From assembly GCA_021785005.1 (NCBI GenBank), contig JAJYGT010000157.1, forward strand, positions 1 through 35,490: a DNA stretch of 35,490 nucleotides. Direction: 5' to 3'. Below, one piece after another: positions 1 through 9,071 of this stretch. Positions within the stretch are counted from its first letter, which is position 1; each line of letters starts with the position of its first letter. The notes beneath the pieces were generated by a model. The model ran no database searches. It was not told the DNA's origin and saw nothing but the letters and a program-made list of their open reading frames with translations. Position numbers and translations under genes: made by a program. Source of the DNA: Actinomycetes bacterium (lineage in GTDB: Bacteria > Actinomycetota > Acidimicrobiia > Acidimicrobiales > Acidimicrobiaceae).

Positions 1-41
1 TTCCGATCTTCGGCTGGGACAAGATCATGTAGTTTTAACAT
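1..41 (-). CDS. rplO: Ribosomal protein L15, 5' fragment
   Basis: The first 13 codons of L15 lie at the window edge, reading M-L-K-L-H-D-L-V-P-A-E-D-R, a typical start of bacterial L15. The gene is cut by the window, so nothing can be said about the rest. It begins 9 bases after the rpmD stop, in the usual spc-operon order rpsE-rpmD-rplO. L15 is a late-assembling protein of the large subunit. The identification rests on the short N-terminus plus the position. Confidence 0.85.
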   Translation of the reverse strand, partial: MLKLHDLVPAEDR

Positions 42-50
42 GGTAAACTC

Positions 51-257
51 CTACGCGCTTTCTACGACTGTAATTAAATGTGGCACTCTTGCAATCATTC
101 CACGTATTTCAGGGCGATCTGGCACAATGTTTACTTTGCCGATTCCTCGCAAGCCAAGCGCCTTTAGAGTCGCACGATGCTTGGGTTTGGTACCTATTGA
201 GGAACGAATCTGCTTGACAATTAGTTTATTTTCTCCGTCGCTGCTAGGTTTTGCCAT
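51..257 (-). CDS. rpmD: Ribosomal protein L30
   Basis: This is a 68-residue L30, a small 50S protein. The typical core is visible: KLIVKQIRSSIG near residues 11-22, the HRATLKALGLRGIGK segment around 27-41, and a C-terminal IRGMIARVPHLITVVE. The length is slightly above the usual 58-61 because of a short polar N-terminal extension (AKPSSDGEN). The ATG follows a GGGAG motif about 10 bases upstream, inside the end of rpsE. It starts 2 bases after the rpsE stop, so it is probably translated by coupling. Confidence 0.95.
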   Translation of the reverse strand: MAKPSSDGENKLIVKQIRSSIGTKPKHRATLKALGLRGIGKVNIVPDRPEIRGMIARVPHLITVVESA

Positions 258-259
258 CT

Positions 260-802
260 TTAGCCAACTCCCTGTTCGATGTGCTTCTTCTTGTCCTGAT
301 AAGCTTGGAAAATCGGTCGAGGCACAACTTCGTCAGGGTATTTGCCCCGCAGCGCGGCAATCTCGTCTGGTCGCTTCAGATCCTTTAGACCAGCGATCGT
401 GGCATGAGCAACATTAATCGCGTTAGATGAACCGAGCGATTTAGAAACTACATCGTGAATACCAGCCATCTCCAAAATGGCCCTAGCTGCACCGCCGGCA
501 ATTACACCGGTTCCGGGAGCCGCAGGTTTTAGCAACACTCGTCCTGCCCCAGCCTCACCTAAGACGGGGTGAATGATGGTATCGCCGGCAAGGGGCACGC
601 TAAAAAGATTTTTACGTGCCTCTTCAATGCCCTTTTGTACAGCTATACCGGCCTCTTTAGCCTTACCATAACCTAGACCCACGTGGCCATTCTTATCACC
701 AATCACCATTAAGGCGGTAAACGAAAAGCGACGGCCACCTTTGACCACTTTCGCAACTCGATTGACCTTTATAGTTCTCTCTTCATAAACTTCATCAGCC
801 AT
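260..802 (-). CDS. rpsE: Ribosomal protein S5
   Basis: A 180-residue S5 of the small subunit, which helps maintain decoding accuracy and mRNA helicase activity at the entry tunnel. The N-terminal double-stranded RNA-binding domain (about residues 9-75) contains [14 protein letters not shown] and [12 protein letters not shown]. The C-terminal domain contains [23 protein letters not shown] and the [11 protein letters not shown] motif. It lacks the long N-terminal extension seen in mycobacterial S5. The start codon lies 5 bases after the rplR stop, with only a weak GGAA upstream, so coupling to rplR is likely. Confidence 0.97.
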   Translation of the reverse strand: MADEVYEERTIKVNRVAKVVKGGRRFSFTALMVIGDKNGHVGLGYGKAKEAGIAVQKGIEEARKNLFSVPLAGDTIIHPVLGEAGAGRVLLKPAAPGTGVIAGGAARAILEMAGIHDVVSKSLGSSNAINVAHATIAGLKDLKRPDEIAALRGKYPDEVVPRPIFQAYQDKKKHIEQGVG

Positions 803-807
803 TGTAA

Positions 808-1173
808 TTAAAATTCCAATCCCTTGTTGCGCGCAGCATCAGCAAGTGCCGCTACTCGACCGTGATACTGAAACCCACCGCGATCAAAAACCACGGCTTT
901 AATTCCCTTTTCGACGGCTCGCTCCGCCACCAACTCGCCAACTTTAATTGCTGCTGTGGAATTACCAGTTCCCAAACCCTTCAAAGCAGTCTCCATTGTG
1001 GATGCGGCTGTAATGGTAACTCCGGTTGAATCGTCCACGACTTGTGCAATAATATGGCGATTAGACCGATAGACAGCCAACCGCGGTCGCTCGGGTGTTC
1101 CAACTACGATTCGCCGTACTCGTTTATGACGCTTAATACGTAATGCGTGACCGTTGCCATTCTTATTTGACAT
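808..1173 (-). CDS. rplR: Ribosomal protein L18
   Basis: L18 binds 5S rRNA in the central protuberance of the 50S subunit. The family signature is clear: [21 protein letters not shown] near the N-terminus, [14 protein letters not shown] in the middle, and [27 protein letters not shown] at the end. I place the start at the ATG of MSNKNGN (121 residues), because a GGAG motif lies 6 bases upstream. An in-frame TTG four codons earlier overlaps that ribosome-binding site and is unlikely to be used. The gene sits 24 bases after rplF. Confidence 0.95.
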   Translation of the reverse strand: MSNKNGNGHALRIKRHKRVRRIVVGTPERPRLAVYRSNRHIIAQVVDDSTGVTITAASTMETALKGLGTGNSTAAIKVGELVAERAVEKGIKAVVFDRGGFQYHGRVAALADAARNKGLEF

Positions 1174-1197
1174 CACATTCTCCAAACATTCCTAAAA

Positions 1198-1740
1198 CTA
1201 TTTACCTGTCTTACCGGCTTTTAGGTGGACAACTTCACCCAAATAGCGAACGCCTTTACCCTTGTAAGGTTCGGGCTTCCTGACTTTACGAATATTCGCG
1301 GCAACTTGTCCAACAAGTTCTTTATCGATCCCGTGTACCAATATCCTGGTAGGCGTAGGTACCTCAAAAGTAATTCCCTCCGGGGCAAGCATTTGTACCG
1401 TATGGGAAAAACCTAAAAACAGTTCAAGCTCTCGAGGCCCTTTTGGAACCGCACGATAACCAACACCCCGTATCTCAAGTTCTTTTACAAATCCAGCCGT
1501 GACCCCAGTAACCATATTGGCCACCAAAGTCCGTGACAAACCGTGCAAAGCTCTGGAGATTCGCTCATCATTCGGACGTTGAACCACCAACGTGTCACTC
1601 TCCTGGCGGACCGAAATCTCTCCGGGAAGAACTCTGTTCAAACTACCTTTTGGACCCTTAACCGCTAACGTATTCGTACCGGTAATTTCAACCGCAACGT
1701 TAGATGGAACGGGCACAGCTACTTTACCTATTCGGGACAT
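1198..1740 (-). CDS. rplF: Ribosomal protein L6
   Basis: A full-length 180-residue L6, which sits near the factor-binding site of the large subunit. The N-terminus [19 protein letters not shown] is canonical. The two repeated L6 domains occupy about residues 1-82 and 83-180, and the C-terminal motif [14 protein letters not shown] is intact. It follows rpsH after a 52-base gap, one of the larger gaps in this block, but no terminator is visible there. No unusual features are seen. Confidence 0.97.
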   Translation of the reverse strand: MSRIGKVAVPVPSNVAVEITGTNTLAVKGPKGSLNRVLPGEISVRQESDTLVVQRPNDERISRALHGLSRTLVANMVTGVTAGFVKELEIRGVGYRAVPKGPRELELFLGFSHTVQMLAPEGITFEVPTPTRILVHGIDKELVGQVAANIRKVRKPEPYKGKGVRYLGEVVHLKAGKTGK

Positions 1741-1792
1741 TCTTCATCTCTTTACTTCTCATGCAAATCTCTTCTAATGCAGAGGTGCGCTA

Positions 1793-2194
1793 CTACCAGA
1801 CGTAGCAAAGAACCTCGCCACCGACTTTCTGTTTGCGTGCTTCGCGATCAGTCATAAGACCTTTGGACGTCGAAAGAACTGCAACACCAAGGCCACCGAG
1901 GACTCGAGGAACAGCTTCAGCTCGTGAGTAAACTCTAAGCCCAGGCTTTGATACCCTCTGAATACCTGAAATAACTCTTTTGCGTTCAATCGAGTATTTC
2001 AAGCGAATCTCAAGAAATTTACCAGGCCTTCCTTCGATTTCGCTTAAAGAAAAATCTTCTATATAGCCTTCGTTTTTCAAAACATCTGCAAGCGCGCTCT
2101 TGAGTTTTGACCCTGGCATTACCACGGTCTCGTGCATAGCAGTATTTGCATTACGAATGCGGGTCAGCATATCTGCTATTGGATCGGTCATCAT
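1793..2194 (-). CDS. rpsH: Ribosomal protein S8
   Basis: S8 binds the central domain of 16S rRNA; in E. coli it is also the translational repressor of the spc operon. The 133-residue protein has [14 protein letters not shown] at the N-terminus and ends with [26 protein letters not shown], both diagnostic. Two consecutive ATG codons are available at 2194 and 2191. A GGAGG motif lies 11 bases before the first, which I prefer. It starts 15 bases after the rpsN stop. Autoregulation by S8 is known only from enterobacteria and is not shown here. Confidence 0.96.
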   Translation of the reverse strand: MMTDPIADMLTRIRNANTAMHETVVMPGSKLKSALADVLKNEGYIEDFSLSEIEGRPGKFLEIRLKYSIERKRVISGIQRVSKPGLRVYSRAEAVPRVLGGLGVAVLSTSKGLMTDREARKQKVGGEVLCYVW

Positions 2195-2209
2195 AGTTAG
2201 TAAGTCCTC

Positions 2210-2395
2210 CTACCAGCTTGCCTTGGTGACACCGGGAATCTCGCCTGCGTGAACCATGACGCGCAAACAAATTCGACAAAGTCCGAACTTACGGTAAACC
2301 GAGTGCGTGCGTCCACATCTGCCACAACGGGTATAAGCACGAACCTTGAACTTTGCAGCTCGCTGTTGCTTTTCTATCAAAGCTTTTTTAGCCAT
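2210..2395 (-). CDS. rpsZ: Ribosomal protein S14, zinc-binding type
   Basis: A 61-residue short S14 of the zinc-containing (C+) type, a primary component of the 30S head. Four cysteines, C24, C27, C40 and C43, form the CxxC-x12-CxxC zinc ribbon, which is intact here. The C-terminus [11 protein letters not shown] is canonical. Many actinobacteria also carry a longer cysteine-free S14 elsewhere that replaces this one during zinc limitation; none is in this window. The gene lies between rplE and rpsH with short gaps, as is usual. Confidence 0.95.
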   Translation of the reverse strand: MAKKALIEKQQRAAKFKVRAYTRCGRCGRTHSVYRKFGLCRICLRVMVHAGEIPGVTKASW

Positions 2396-2402
2396 CTTTT
2401 AT

Positions 2403-2969
2403 CTAACCTTCTTTCTTGAAGGGAAATCCGAATGCCAATAACAATTCTCGGCCATGATTATCATTATTTGCTGTAGTTACAATGGTTATATCCATGCCAC
2501 GAGTCGCATCTACTTTGTCATACTCAATCTCTGGAAAAATAAGTTGCTCCATGACACCAAAGGTGTAATTTCCTTTACCATCAAACGAATTTGGATTCAA
2601 ACCACGAAAATCTCTTATGCGTGGAATCGCCAATGCGACTAAACGGTCGAAAAACTCCCACATACGATCTCCGCGCAGGGTTACCTTTGCACCAATCGCA
2701 TTGCCTTGACGAAGTTTGAACGCGGCGACGGACTTGCGAGCTCTTGTTACAATCGGCTTTTGACCTGTAATAGTCTCAAGATCACGTAATGCCCCTTCCA
2801 ACAAAGAAGCTTGTTGGGTCGCACGTCCCACACCCACGTTAATAACAATCTTCTCCATGCGGGGAACTTGCATCACGTTTGACAAACCGAGAGAGTCTTT
2901 TAGTGCAGAGCGAATTTCAGTATCAAACTTCACCTTCAAACGAGGAATTACCTTTGTCTCGGTACTCAT
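2403..2969 (-). CDS. rplE: Ribosomal protein L5
   Basis: L5 contacts 5S rRNA and the P-site tRNA. The 188-residue product shows [25 protein letters not shown]-type sequence, the [22 protein letters not shown] segment and the C-terminal [30 protein letters not shown] start it at the ATG of MSTETKV rather than an upstream in-frame codon, because GGAGG lies 6 bases before it and the ATGA overlaps the TGA stop of rplX by four bases. This is a classic translationally coupled junction. Confidence 0.96.
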   Translation of the reverse strand: MSTETKVIPRLKVKFDTEIRSALKDSLGLSNVMQVPRMEKIVINVGVGRATQQASLLEGALRDLETITGQKPIVTRARKSVAAFKLRQGNAIGAKVTLRGDRMWEFFDRLVALAIPRIRDFRGLNPNSFDGKGNYTFGVMEQLIFPEIEYDKVDATRGMDITIVTTANNDNHGRELLLAFGFPFKKEG

Positions 2970-3271
2970 AGATCGCCTCCACACTTGCGACAAATTCTCT
3001 TTTTCACACCATCGGAACCGAACTCATAGCCAACCCGCGTAGGACCGCACGAGCTACAAACTATCTGCACGTTAGATGCGTCAATAGGCATATCTTTTTC
3101 GATAATTCCACCTTGGGTCACAGTTTGGGTCGGGCGAAAATGTTTCTTAGCGACATTTACTCGCTCCACAATCAAGCGATTTTCTTTAGGAAGCACACGA
3201 GAAACAGTAGCTTCACGCCCTTTATCCTTACCTGCCAACACCTTGACTTTATCACCTTTGCGAATTTTCAT
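2966..3271 (-). CDS. rplX: Ribosomal protein L24
   Basis: L24 is an early assembly protein that nucleates folding of 23S rRNA. The 101-residue protein has the KOW motif [20 protein letters not shown] at the N-terminus, and a C-terminal half with the paired cysteines CSSC and CRKC that are common in actinobacterial and other Gram-positive L24. The ATG at 3271 has GGAGG 9 bases upstream; an earlier in-frame TTG overlaps that site and is rejected. Its stop overlaps the rplE start by four bases. Confidence 0.95.
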   Translation of the reverse strand: MKIRKGDKVKVLAGKDKGREATVSRVLPKENRLIVERVNVAKKHFRPTQTVTQGGIIEKDMPIDASNVQIVCSSCGPTRVGYEFGSDGVKKRICRKCGGDL

Positions 3272-3272
3272 C

Positions 3273-3641
3273 CTAAAGCACCTCCGGTGCAAGCGAAATA
3301 ATTCTCATGAACTTCTTGTCACGAAGCTCGCGACCCACTGGTCCGAAAATACGTGTGCCTCTCGGCTGCAACGCGTCATTGATAATAACCGCTGCGTTTT
3401 CATCGAAACGAATGTAGCTGCCGTCGGGTCGTCGCTTTTCTTTCTTGGTCCGAACAACTACGCACTTGACAACATCTCCGCGCTTTACGTTGGCACCAGG
3501 AATGGCGTCTTTTACCGTAGCGACAAATATATCGCCAATACTTGCATACCGACGTCGAGATCCACCGAGCACTTTGATAACAAGCACCTCTTTAGCTCCC
3601 GAGTTGTCAGCAACTCTCAGTCTGGTTTCTTGTTGAATCAC
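3273..3641 (-). CDS. rplN: Ribosomal protein L14, GTG start
   Basis: L14 lies at the subunit interface and contacts 16S rRNA. The start is the GTG of [15 protein letters not shown], which gives exactly the family length of 122 residues. A GGAG motif lies 8 bases upstream, and the GTGA overlaps the rpsQ stop by four bases. An in-frame ATG 11 codons earlier would add a non-conserved tail and is rejected. Diagnostic segments include [17 protein letters not shown] and [28 protein letters not shown]. Confidence 0.96.
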   Translation of the reverse strand: MIQQETRLRVADNSGAKEVLVIKVLGGSRRRYASIGDIFVATVKDAIPGANVKRGDVVKCVVVRTKKEKRRPDGSYIRFDENAAVIINDALQPRGTRIFGPVGRELRDKKFMRIISLAPEVL

Positions 3642-3913
3642 CTTGCGCGCTCCACAATCTCTATAACTCTCCATCGCTTTAATTTCGACAAAGGTCGGGT
3701 TTCTTCAACACGTACAGTATCTCCCATACGCGCTTCGAACTTCGAATCGTGCGCGTAAAGCTTCTTGGTACGTTGCACCGTCTTGCGATACCTTGGGTGG
3801 CGAACTCGCTCGATAACCGCAACGATAACAGTATCTGTCATCGCGTCAGAAATTACCGTGCCCTCGCGCACCTTGCGGGTACCGTGTTTCACATCTACAT
3901 CATCTAAAGACAT
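3638..3913 (-). CDS. rpsQ: Ribosomal protein S17
   Basis: S17 is a primary 16S rRNA-binding protein of the 30S body with an OB fold. The 91-residue protein shows [19 protein letters not shown], the basic [19 protein letters not shown] stretch and [21 protein letters not shown], all diagnostic. A short polar N-terminal leader ([13 protein letters not shown]) precedes the conserved domain. AGGA lies about 7 bases before the ATG. The TGA stop overlaps the GTG start of rplN, so the two are probably coupled. Confidence 0.96.
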   Translation of the reverse strand: MSLDDVDVKHGTRKVREGTVISDAMTDTVIVAVIERVRHPRYRKTVQRTKKLYAHDSKFEARMGDTVRVEETRPLSKLKRWRVIEIVERAR

Positions 3914-3926
3914 CGCTAATTCCTAC

Positions 3927-4136
3927 CTACTTCGCACTCGCAGCAGCTGCCGCACGTTCGTTCAAAATTGTACGCATACGCGCTATGTCACGCTTCACGC
4001 TCTTGATGCGCGAAGTGTTGGCGACTTGTGCTGTCGCAATATCGAACCGAAGATTAAAAAGCTCCTTAACATTTTCGTCAAGTCTCTCTTTTAATTCGTG
4101 ATCCCCAAACTCTCTAAATTCTGAAGCCTTAGACAT
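3927..4136 (-). CDS. rpmC: Ribosomal protein L29
   Basis: A 69-residue helical-hairpin protein near the exit of the peptide tunnel, where with L23 it forms a docking site for nascent-chain factors. The pattern FGDHELKERLDENVKELFNLRF followed by VANTSRIKSVKRDIARMRTILNER is typical. The C-terminus is a short alanine-rich tail. The ATG is preceded by a GGGG motif at the end of rplP and lies 6 bases after the rplP stop. Nothing is unusual. Confidence 0.95.
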   Translation of the reverse strand: MSKASEFREFGDHELKERLDENVKELFNLRFDIATAQVANTSRIKSVKRDIARMRTILNERAAAAASAK

Positions 4137-4142
4137 TTGCCA

Positions 4143-4574
4143 CTACCCCGCATTCTCATGTGAAAACGAATCACGAATTACAAACCGCGCCTTCAAAGGC
4201 AGCTTTTGGATAGCTCGCTCCAGCGCACCCCTGGCAAGCTCTTCAGTGACCCCATCAATTTCAAACAAAATTCGACCGGGCTTCACCACTGCCACCCAAA
4301 ACTCTGGATTACCTTTGCCGGATCCCATTCGGGTTTCAGCTGGCTTCTTAGTAACGGGCTTATCTGGAAACACTCGAATCCAAACCCGTCCACCTCGGCG
4401 AATATGCCTGGTCATAGCCACACGAGCGGCCTCAATTTGCCGGGCGGTAAGCCATCCTGACTCTAAAGCCTGAATGCCGTACTCGCCGAAATTTAGCTCC
4501 GTACCGCCTTTAGCGACGCCCGAACGTCGGCCTCGCTGCATTTTACGATGCTTTACCTTTTTGGGCATCAACAT
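4143..4574 (-). CDS. rplP: Ribosomal protein L16
   Basis: L16 sits next to the A-site tRNA and the peptidyl transferase centre. The 143-residue product begins [19 protein letters not shown], matching the actinobacterial MLIPRRVKHRK pattern, so I keep the first ATG although a second one lies two codons later. A GGGAG motif lies 10 bases before the first ATG, at the end of rpsC. Typical segments are [23 protein letters not shown] and [20 protein letters not shown]. The gene follows rpsC by two bases. Confidence 0.96.
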   Translation of the reverse strand: MLMPKKVKHRKMQRGRRSGVAKGGTELNFGEYGIQALESGWLTARQIEAARVAMTRHIRRGGRVWIRVFPDKPVTKKPAETRMGSGKGNPEFWVAVVKPGRILFEIDGVTEELARGALERAIQKLPLKARFVIRDSFSHENAG

Positions 4575-4576
4575 AA

Positions 4577-5431
4577 TTAATCGGTCTCCCGTTTGAAATG
4601 CGCAGTCTCATGAGAGTCTGGACGCACCTTCTTCTCTAGATCTTCCGATCGGTCAAGCAATTTTTCCAACTGCTCCTCACCACTCAACGCTGGGCTTAAA
4701 ACCTTATCGCGACCGTCAACGTTGCGACGTCCACCACCAGCTGATACGCGCCGTGGCCGACTTGGCGCTTCCGGTGTGACCTCAGTGTGACTTGGAACTT
4801 TGTAGGGAACAATGTCGCCTTTATAAATCCATACTTTTACACCGATACGACCAAAGGTTGTCCGGGCTTCTCTAAAACCGTAGTCAATATCGGCTCGCAA
4901 TGTATGCAAAGGAACACGACCCTCACGATATTGTTCTTTACGAGCCATTTCAGCTCCGCCCAGGCGGCCGGAACACTGGATCTTGACTCCTTGCCCACCA
5001 GCACGCTCAACTAACTGCATCGCTCGCTTCATTGCACGTCTGAAACTGACTCTGCGCGCTAACTGGTCAGCGATACTCTGCGCAACAAGTGCCGCATCTA
5101 AATCCGGCTGAGAGATTTCTTTAACGTTGAGTTGAACTTTCTCATCACCAATCAACACGCCCAGGTCGTGACGAAGTTCTTCAATTTTCTTACCTTGGTG
5201 TCCGACAATAGGACCTACCTTGGAAGAGTAAATATCTACCCGTACGTCTCCTCGTTTGCGCTCAATCTCTACTTTGGAAAGTTGAAGAGTCTCTAAACGC
5301 TTAGTAAGGAAACTTCGAATCTTCCAGTCTTGGAGAACAGTCTCTTTATAATATTTGTCCTCGTACCAAGTAGATTTCCACTTCGTCGTGATGCCCAAAC
5401 GAAATCCGTACGGGTTAACTTTCTGACCCAT
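4577..5431 (-). CDS. rpsC: Ribosomal protein S3 with long C-terminal tail
   Basis: S3 lines the mRNA entry tunnel of the 30S subunit and carries a KH RNA-binding domain. The protein starts [14 protein letters not shown], and the KH GxxG-like loop [15 protein letters not shown] is visible near residues 78-92. The C-terminal S3 domain runs to about residue 212 and includes [15 protein letters not shown]. Residues 213-284 form a charged, low-complexity tail rich in P, R, E and K, common in length but not in sequence among actinobacteria. The start codon shares one base with the rplV stop (TAATG). Confidence 0.97.
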   Translation of the reverse strand: MGQKVNPYGFRLGITTKWKSTWYEDKYYKETVLQDWKIRSFLTKRLETLQLSKVEIERKRGDVRVDIYSSKVGPIVGHQGKKIEELRHDLGVLIGDEKVQLNVKEISQPDLDAALVAQSIADQLARRVSFRRAMKRAMQLVERAGGQGVKIQCSGRLGGAEMARKEQYREGRVPLHTLRADIDYGFREARTTFGRIGVKVWIYKGDIVPYKVPSHTEVTPEAPSRPRRVSAGGGRRNVDGRDKVLSPALSGEEQLEKLLDRSEDLEKKVRPDSHETAHFKRETD

Positions 5432-6084
5432 TACTTGTTCTCACTTTCATCGGCGTCTAACGCCTCGGCGTTTACACTCTCTTGCGCTTCTTGCGAATCA
5501 TCTTGTGCCAGTGCCTCTGGAACTGAAACTTCTTCCTGAACGACTTCTGCTTCGATCAGGCCAGTATCTGGAGTCGGAGCTTCTACAACGTCGATTATTT
5601 CGACTTCTGGCGACACTTCTTCGCCGGACAATCCTTGGCCGGTTGAACGCTTCACTCGCACAGATCGTCGCTCCGCGCGCTTTGTAGCTTCAGCCGAACG
5701 TTTCCGAGAAATCTCCGAGATTCGACTCGAGTCCATTCTTGCAACATAAATGGTAATATGACTGGTTCTCTTCAAGATCTGAGAAGCACGGCCGCGCGCG
5801 CGAGGCTTAAAACGCTTAAGTGTTGGACCCTCGTCCGCAAAACAAGCCGAAACAAACAGTTCGTCGGCAGGAATACTATCGTTATTCTCCGCGTTTGCCA
5901 CAGCCGAAGCAAGTAGCTTTAAGATCACTTTGGCAGCACCGCGCTCTGAATAAATCAAAATATCGCGTGCAGTAATAATGTCTTTACCGCGAATTAAGTC
6001 GAGCACTTCGCGTACCTTAGAAGCTGACATCCGATAGGACTTCAAAATCGCCCTCGTACCCGGATTTACAAGTGTTACGCTCAT
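5431..6084 (-). CDS. rplV: Ribosomal protein L22 with acidic C-terminal extension
   Basis: L22 lines the narrow part of the peptide exit tunnel. The canonical domain occupies about residues 1-115, with [19 protein letters not shown] and the C-terminal hairpin region [19 protein letters not shown]. Residues 116-217 form an extra tail: first basic ([20 protein letters not shown]), then strongly acidic and E/D/V/A-rich up to the end. Standard L22 is about 110-120 residues, so the tail nearly doubles it. The gene overlaps rpsS by four bases (ATGA) and touches rpsC. Confidence 0.95.
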   Translation of the reverse strand: MSVTLVNPGTRAILKSYRMSASKVREVLDLIRGKDIITARDILIYSERGAAKVILKLLASAVANAENNDSIPADELFVSACFADEGPTLKRFKPRARGRASQILKRTSHITIYVARMDSSRISEISRKRSAEATKRAERRSVRVKRSTGQGLSGEEVSPEVEIIDVVEAPTPDTGLIEAEVVQEEVSVPEALAQDDSQEAQESVNAEALDADESENK

Positions 6085-6362
6085 CTTCTCTTGCCGACCC
6101 TCTCCTGTCCAGCATGGTACTTAAAGGTTCGAGTCGGGCTAAACTCACCCAACTTGTGACCAACCATGGACTCGGTAACGTATACGGGTACGTGTTTGCG
6201 CCCATCATGAACTGCCATCGTGTGACCCACCATGTCAGGAATAATCGTGGAACGGCGAGACCAAGTCTTAATGACTTTCTTTTCACCTTTAGCATTCATA
6301 TCATCGACCTTTTTCAAAAGGTGAGAATCGACAAAAGGACCTTTTTTAAGACTACGACTCAT
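6081..6362 (-). CDS. rpsS: Ribosomal protein S19
   Basis: S19 is a 30S head protein that contacts the A-site tRNA and forms a bridge to L5. The 93-residue protein is canonical: [19 protein letters not shown], the [21 protein letters not shown] core, and [18 protein letters not shown]. The ATG has a strong AGGAGG upstream. Its TGA stop overlaps the rplV start. No deviation from the family is seen. Confidence 0.97.
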   Translation of the reverse strand: MSRSLKKGPFVDSHLLKKVDDMNAKGEKKVIKTWSRRSTIIPDMVGHTMAVHDGRKHVPVYVTESMVGHKLGEFSPTRTFKYHAGQERVGKRR

Positions 6363-6376
6363 ATTTTCTAGTCCTC

Positions 6377-7213
6377 CTAACGCCTAGCGCCGCGCGAACG
6401 ACGACGACGAACAATCAAAGTGTCACTTGCCTTACGCTTCGAACGCGTACGACCTTCAGGCTGACCCCAAGGTGATACCGGATGACGGCCACCAGAAGTC
6501 TTGCCTTCTCCACCACCGAGTGGGTGGTCAACTGGGTTCATTGCAACACCACGTGTTTGTGGACGAACGCCCTTCCAGCGATTTCGACCAGCTTTTCCAA
6601 TGGAAATCAATTCGGCTTCACTATTGCCGACTTCGCCGACGGTTCCACGACAGTCAATTGGCACTCGTCGCATTTCTGTCGAAGGAAGACGAAGAGTAGC
6701 AAAATCACCTTCCTTGGCCACGAGCTGCACCGACATACCGGCTCCTCGAGCCATTTTGCCGCCTTGCCCAGGTCGTAATTCAACGTTGTGAATCACTGTA
6801 CCAACAGGTATATTACGCAAAGGAAGCGCGTTTCCAACTCGGATGTCAGCGGCAGCACCCGACTCGACTAGCTCTCCCACCTTCAGCTTCGCTGGTGCTA
6901 ATATATAAGCTTTCTCGCCATCCAAATAGTGCAGTAGTGCAATACGAGCGTTCCTGTTTGGGTCGTACTCAATAGCAGCGACCTTTGCCGGCACGCCATC
7001 TTTACGACGCTTAAAATCGACTAGTCGATATTGCCTTTTATGGCCACCTCCGCGATGACGAGCTGTCTTGCGTCCATAACTATTACGACCACCGGTTGAA
7101 CTTTTTGGAGCCAACAAAGACTTCTCAGGAAAATCCTTAGTAATCTCAGCAAAGTCAGAACTAGACTGAAATCTTCTACCAGGGCTTGTTGGTTTTCTCT
7201 TTCTAATTGCCAC
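6377..7213 (-). CDS. rplB: Ribosomal protein L2, GTG start
   Basis: L2 is needed for subunit association and peptidyl transferase activity. The 278-residue protein carries [20 protein letters not shown] near the N-terminus, the central [14 protein letters not shown] segment, and the conserved C-terminal [18 protein letters not shown] with the key histidine. The tail [21 protein letters not shown] is basic, as usual. Translation begins at GTG with GAGGG about 6 bases upstream. It follows rplW by 13 bases. Confidence 0.97.
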   Translation of the reverse strand: MAIRKRKPTSPGRRFQSSSDFAEITKDFPEKSLLAPKSSTGGRNSYGRKTARHRGGGHKRQYRLVDFKRRKDGVPAKVAAIEYDPNRNARIALLHYLDGEKAYILAPAKLKVGELVESGAAADIRVGNALPLRNIPVGTVIHNVELRPGQGGKMARGAGMSVQLVAKEGDFATLRLPSTEMRRVPIDCRGTVGEVGNSEAELISIGKAGRNRWKGVRPQTRGVAMNPVDHPLGGGEGKTSGGRHPVSPWGQPEGRTRSKRKASDTLIVRRRRSRGARR

Positions 7214-7226
7214 TTCTTGCCCTCAC

Positions 7227-7514
7227 TTACTTCTGAAACAGTTCAATTTGACCCTCTTTAAGGGTAACCATTGCTCTTTTGCTGCCAGGAAGCCTCGAAT
7301 ATGCGCCAGTTTTTCTCGACCGCTTGCGCTTTCCTTTACGGTTCAGCGTGTTGACTTTGGCGACCTTTACTGAAAAAATCTCCTCAATCGCTTTACCGAT
7401 CTCAACCTTGTTGGCACGCGAATCTACCACAAACGTGTAGACACCGGCATCTGAAAGTCCGTAGGACTTTTCCGACACTACTGGCTTTAAAATAATTGAA
7501 TAAGCACTCTTCAT
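7227..7514 (-). CDS. rplW: Ribosomal protein L23
   Basis: L23 is located at the tunnel exit and is the main docking site for trigger factor and SRP. The 95-residue protein begins with the typical IILKPVVSEKSYGL motif and contains YTFVVDSRANKVEIGKAIEEIF and VAKVNTLNRKGKRKRSRKTG. It ends in a short glutamine/lysine tail. The ATG shares one base with the rplD stop (TAATG), which implies translational coupling. Confidence 0.96.
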   Translation of the reverse strand: MKSAYSIILKPVVSEKSYGLSDAGVYTFVVDSRANKVEIGKAIEEIFSVKVAKVNTLNRKGKRKRSRKTGAYSRLPGSKRAMVTLKEGQIELFQK

Positions 7515-8221
7515 TACAAAACCTCTGCCACTGGAATTGAGCTAACCTGTGTCTCGTCGACCTCAGCGTCAATTGAGCCAATCAATGTACTGTTGTCAAA
7601 AACAATGAAGTCTGACCACAACACGTCGTAAGCATTCAACTCCGCCTCGTCTATCAAACGAACTGCTGCTAAATTCGCAAAAGTCTTTACCAGGTTGTAG
7701 TCAAAAGGATTTACCACAAGCAAAACCTTCTTTTCTGACAAGTTCGCGTTCGCCAAAAATTCGATACCTAATTTGGTCTTGGGCTCATCGAAGTTAAAGG
7801 CATCCACAACAAGGACCGCCTCACAAGCAGCTCTATCTGAAAGCGCCTGATACAAAGCGGCACGTTTCATCTTCTTAGGAGTTCTTTGTTCATAGTCGCG
7901 AGGTTTAGGTCCAAGCGCAACGCCACCGCCAGCCCATTGAGGGGATCTGGTGGAACCCTGCCTAGCCCGACCAGTTCCTTTTTGACGAAACGGCTTTGCA
8001 CCGCCTCCGCTAACTTCTGCACGCGTCTTGGTAGATTGCGTACCTCGTCGGGCTGCTGCCAACTGGGCAGTAACCACTTGGTGCAACAAAGACACATTCG
8101 GAATAAGTCCAAAAATATCTGGATTCAGTTCAACACTTCCAATAGTTTTACCAGTTTGGTTCACTAACGGCGCGTTATGTCGGATTCGTGCCGGCGTATC
8201 CTTTACAATTTCCGTACCCAT
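7514..8221 (-). CDS. rplD: Ribosomal protein L4
   Basis: L4 extends into the peptide tunnel; in E. coli it represses the S10 operon. The 235-residue protein has a globular domain and the long basic loop (about residues 58-105) with GGGAKPFRQKGTGRARQGSTRSPQWAGGG, which is diagnostic. The N-terminus (about 15 residues before the conserved part) and the acidic C-terminus are slightly longer than usual. It starts one base after the rplC stop. A transcription terminator upstream of rplC makes L4-mediated control worth considering, but that is inference. Confidence 0.96.
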   Translation of the reverse strand: MGTEIVKDTPARIRHNAPLVNQTGKTIGSVELNPDIFGLIPNVSLLHQVVTAQLAAARRGTQSTKTRAEVSGGGAKPFRQKGTGRARQGSTRSPQWAGGGVALGPKPRDYEQRTPKKMKRAALYQALSDRAACEAVLVVDAFNFDEPKTKLGIEFLANANLSEKKVLLVVNPFDYNLVKTFANLAAVRLIDEAELNAYDVLWSDFIVFDNSTLIGSIDAEVDETQVSSIPVAEVL

Positions 8222-8222
8222 C

Positions 8223-8864
8223 TCACTTACCAGCCTTGATTGCGTCTCGTACTAATACTTGGCCACCCTTAGGACCTGGAATGGCGCCTTTGACCAGCAA
8301 AAGACCCCGCTCAACGTCAGCTTTAATGATTCGAAGATTCAAAGTGGTAACCTTTTCGGAACCGTATTGACCTGCCATCTTGGTACCTTTAAACACTCGC
8401 GCCGGTGTGGCACAAGCGCCAATTGAACCGGGAGCTCGATGCTTTTTGTGGTTACCGTGCGTAGCTTTTTGCCCACTGAAATTGTGCCTTTTCATGCCTC
8501 CAGAAAAGCCATGACCCTTGGAGACACCGGTAACATCTACAAAATCGCCAGCTGCCCAAATCTCAACACCATATTCAGCTCCAACTGAATATCCAGACAC
8601 ATCGTCTAGGCGAAACTCCAATGTCTCGACGCCAGGTTCAACACCCGCTGCTCGAAACACGCCAGCTTCTGGCTTATTCAACTTGCTCTCTGACTTAACA
8701 CCATGCGTAACGCACAGCGCAGAATAACCGTCAGTGGAGGGTTGTTTCACCCTCATGACCCTCATTGGGTCAACCTTGACCACGGTAACTGGAATAACCT
8801 CATTTTGGTCATTCCACACCTGAGTCATGCCTAGTTTTTTACCTACTAAAGCTTTGGTTGCCAT
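8223..8864 (-). CDS. rplC: Ribosomal protein L3
   Basis: L3 is one of the first proteins to bind 23S rRNA. I choose the ATG of MATKALVGKKLGMTQVW, giving 213 residues and the usual N-terminus. The frame is open for 26 more codons to a GTG immediately after the terminator hairpin, but that extension is not conserved. The signature FSGGMKRHNFSGQKATHGNHK is intact. The Shine-Dalgarno sequence is poor (GGAA directly before the ATG). The gene is preceded by a 207-base leader carrying an intrinsic terminator. Confidence 0.94.
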   Translation of the reverse strand: MATKALVGKKLGMTQVWNDQNEVIPVTVVKVDPMRVMRVKQPSTDGYSALCVTHGVKSESKLNKPEAGVFRAAGVEPGVETLEFRLDDVSGYSVGAEYGVEIWAAGDFVDVTGVSKGHGFSGGMKRHNFSGQKATHGNHKKHRAPGSIGACATPARVFKGTKMAGQYGSEKVTTLNLRIIKADVERGLLLVKGAIPGPKGGQVLVRDAIKAGK

Positions 8865-8942
8865 TTCCGTTACGAAACTTTCCGCGTAATTAAGAAGAAA
8901 ACTCTTCATATATTGATTGTCATAGGACGTCTTTTCAGACAC

Positions 8943-8968
8943 AAAAAACTCCGCCTTGTCGGGCGGAG
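8943..8968 (-). terminator. Intrinsic terminator / attenuator between rpsJ and rplC
   Basis: On the minus strand a perfect 7-bp GC-rich stem (CTCCGCC / GGCGGAG, 8962-8968 and 8949-8955) with a 6-base loop is followed directly by six T residues (complement of 8943-8948). This is a textbook rho-independent terminator. It lies 104 bases after the rpsJ stop and 78 bases before the rplC start, so transcripts from the str-rpsJ side would be partly or conditionally stopped before the S10/spc genes. Confidence 0.88.
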
Positions 8969-9071
8969 CCTTGCCATCTGTTTGCTAGGTGGTTCCAATT
9001 ATGGCCTACCCAGACGTCAAAGCTTTCAAACTCCTCTAGCCTAGCGCTTAGTTATCACAGTTGAGCACTAG

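Noticed and set aside
8865-8942. A 26-codon in-frame extension of L3 starting at GTG
   Set aside because: It begins right at the U-run of a terminator, has no ribosome-binding site, and the added residues are not part of the L3 family.
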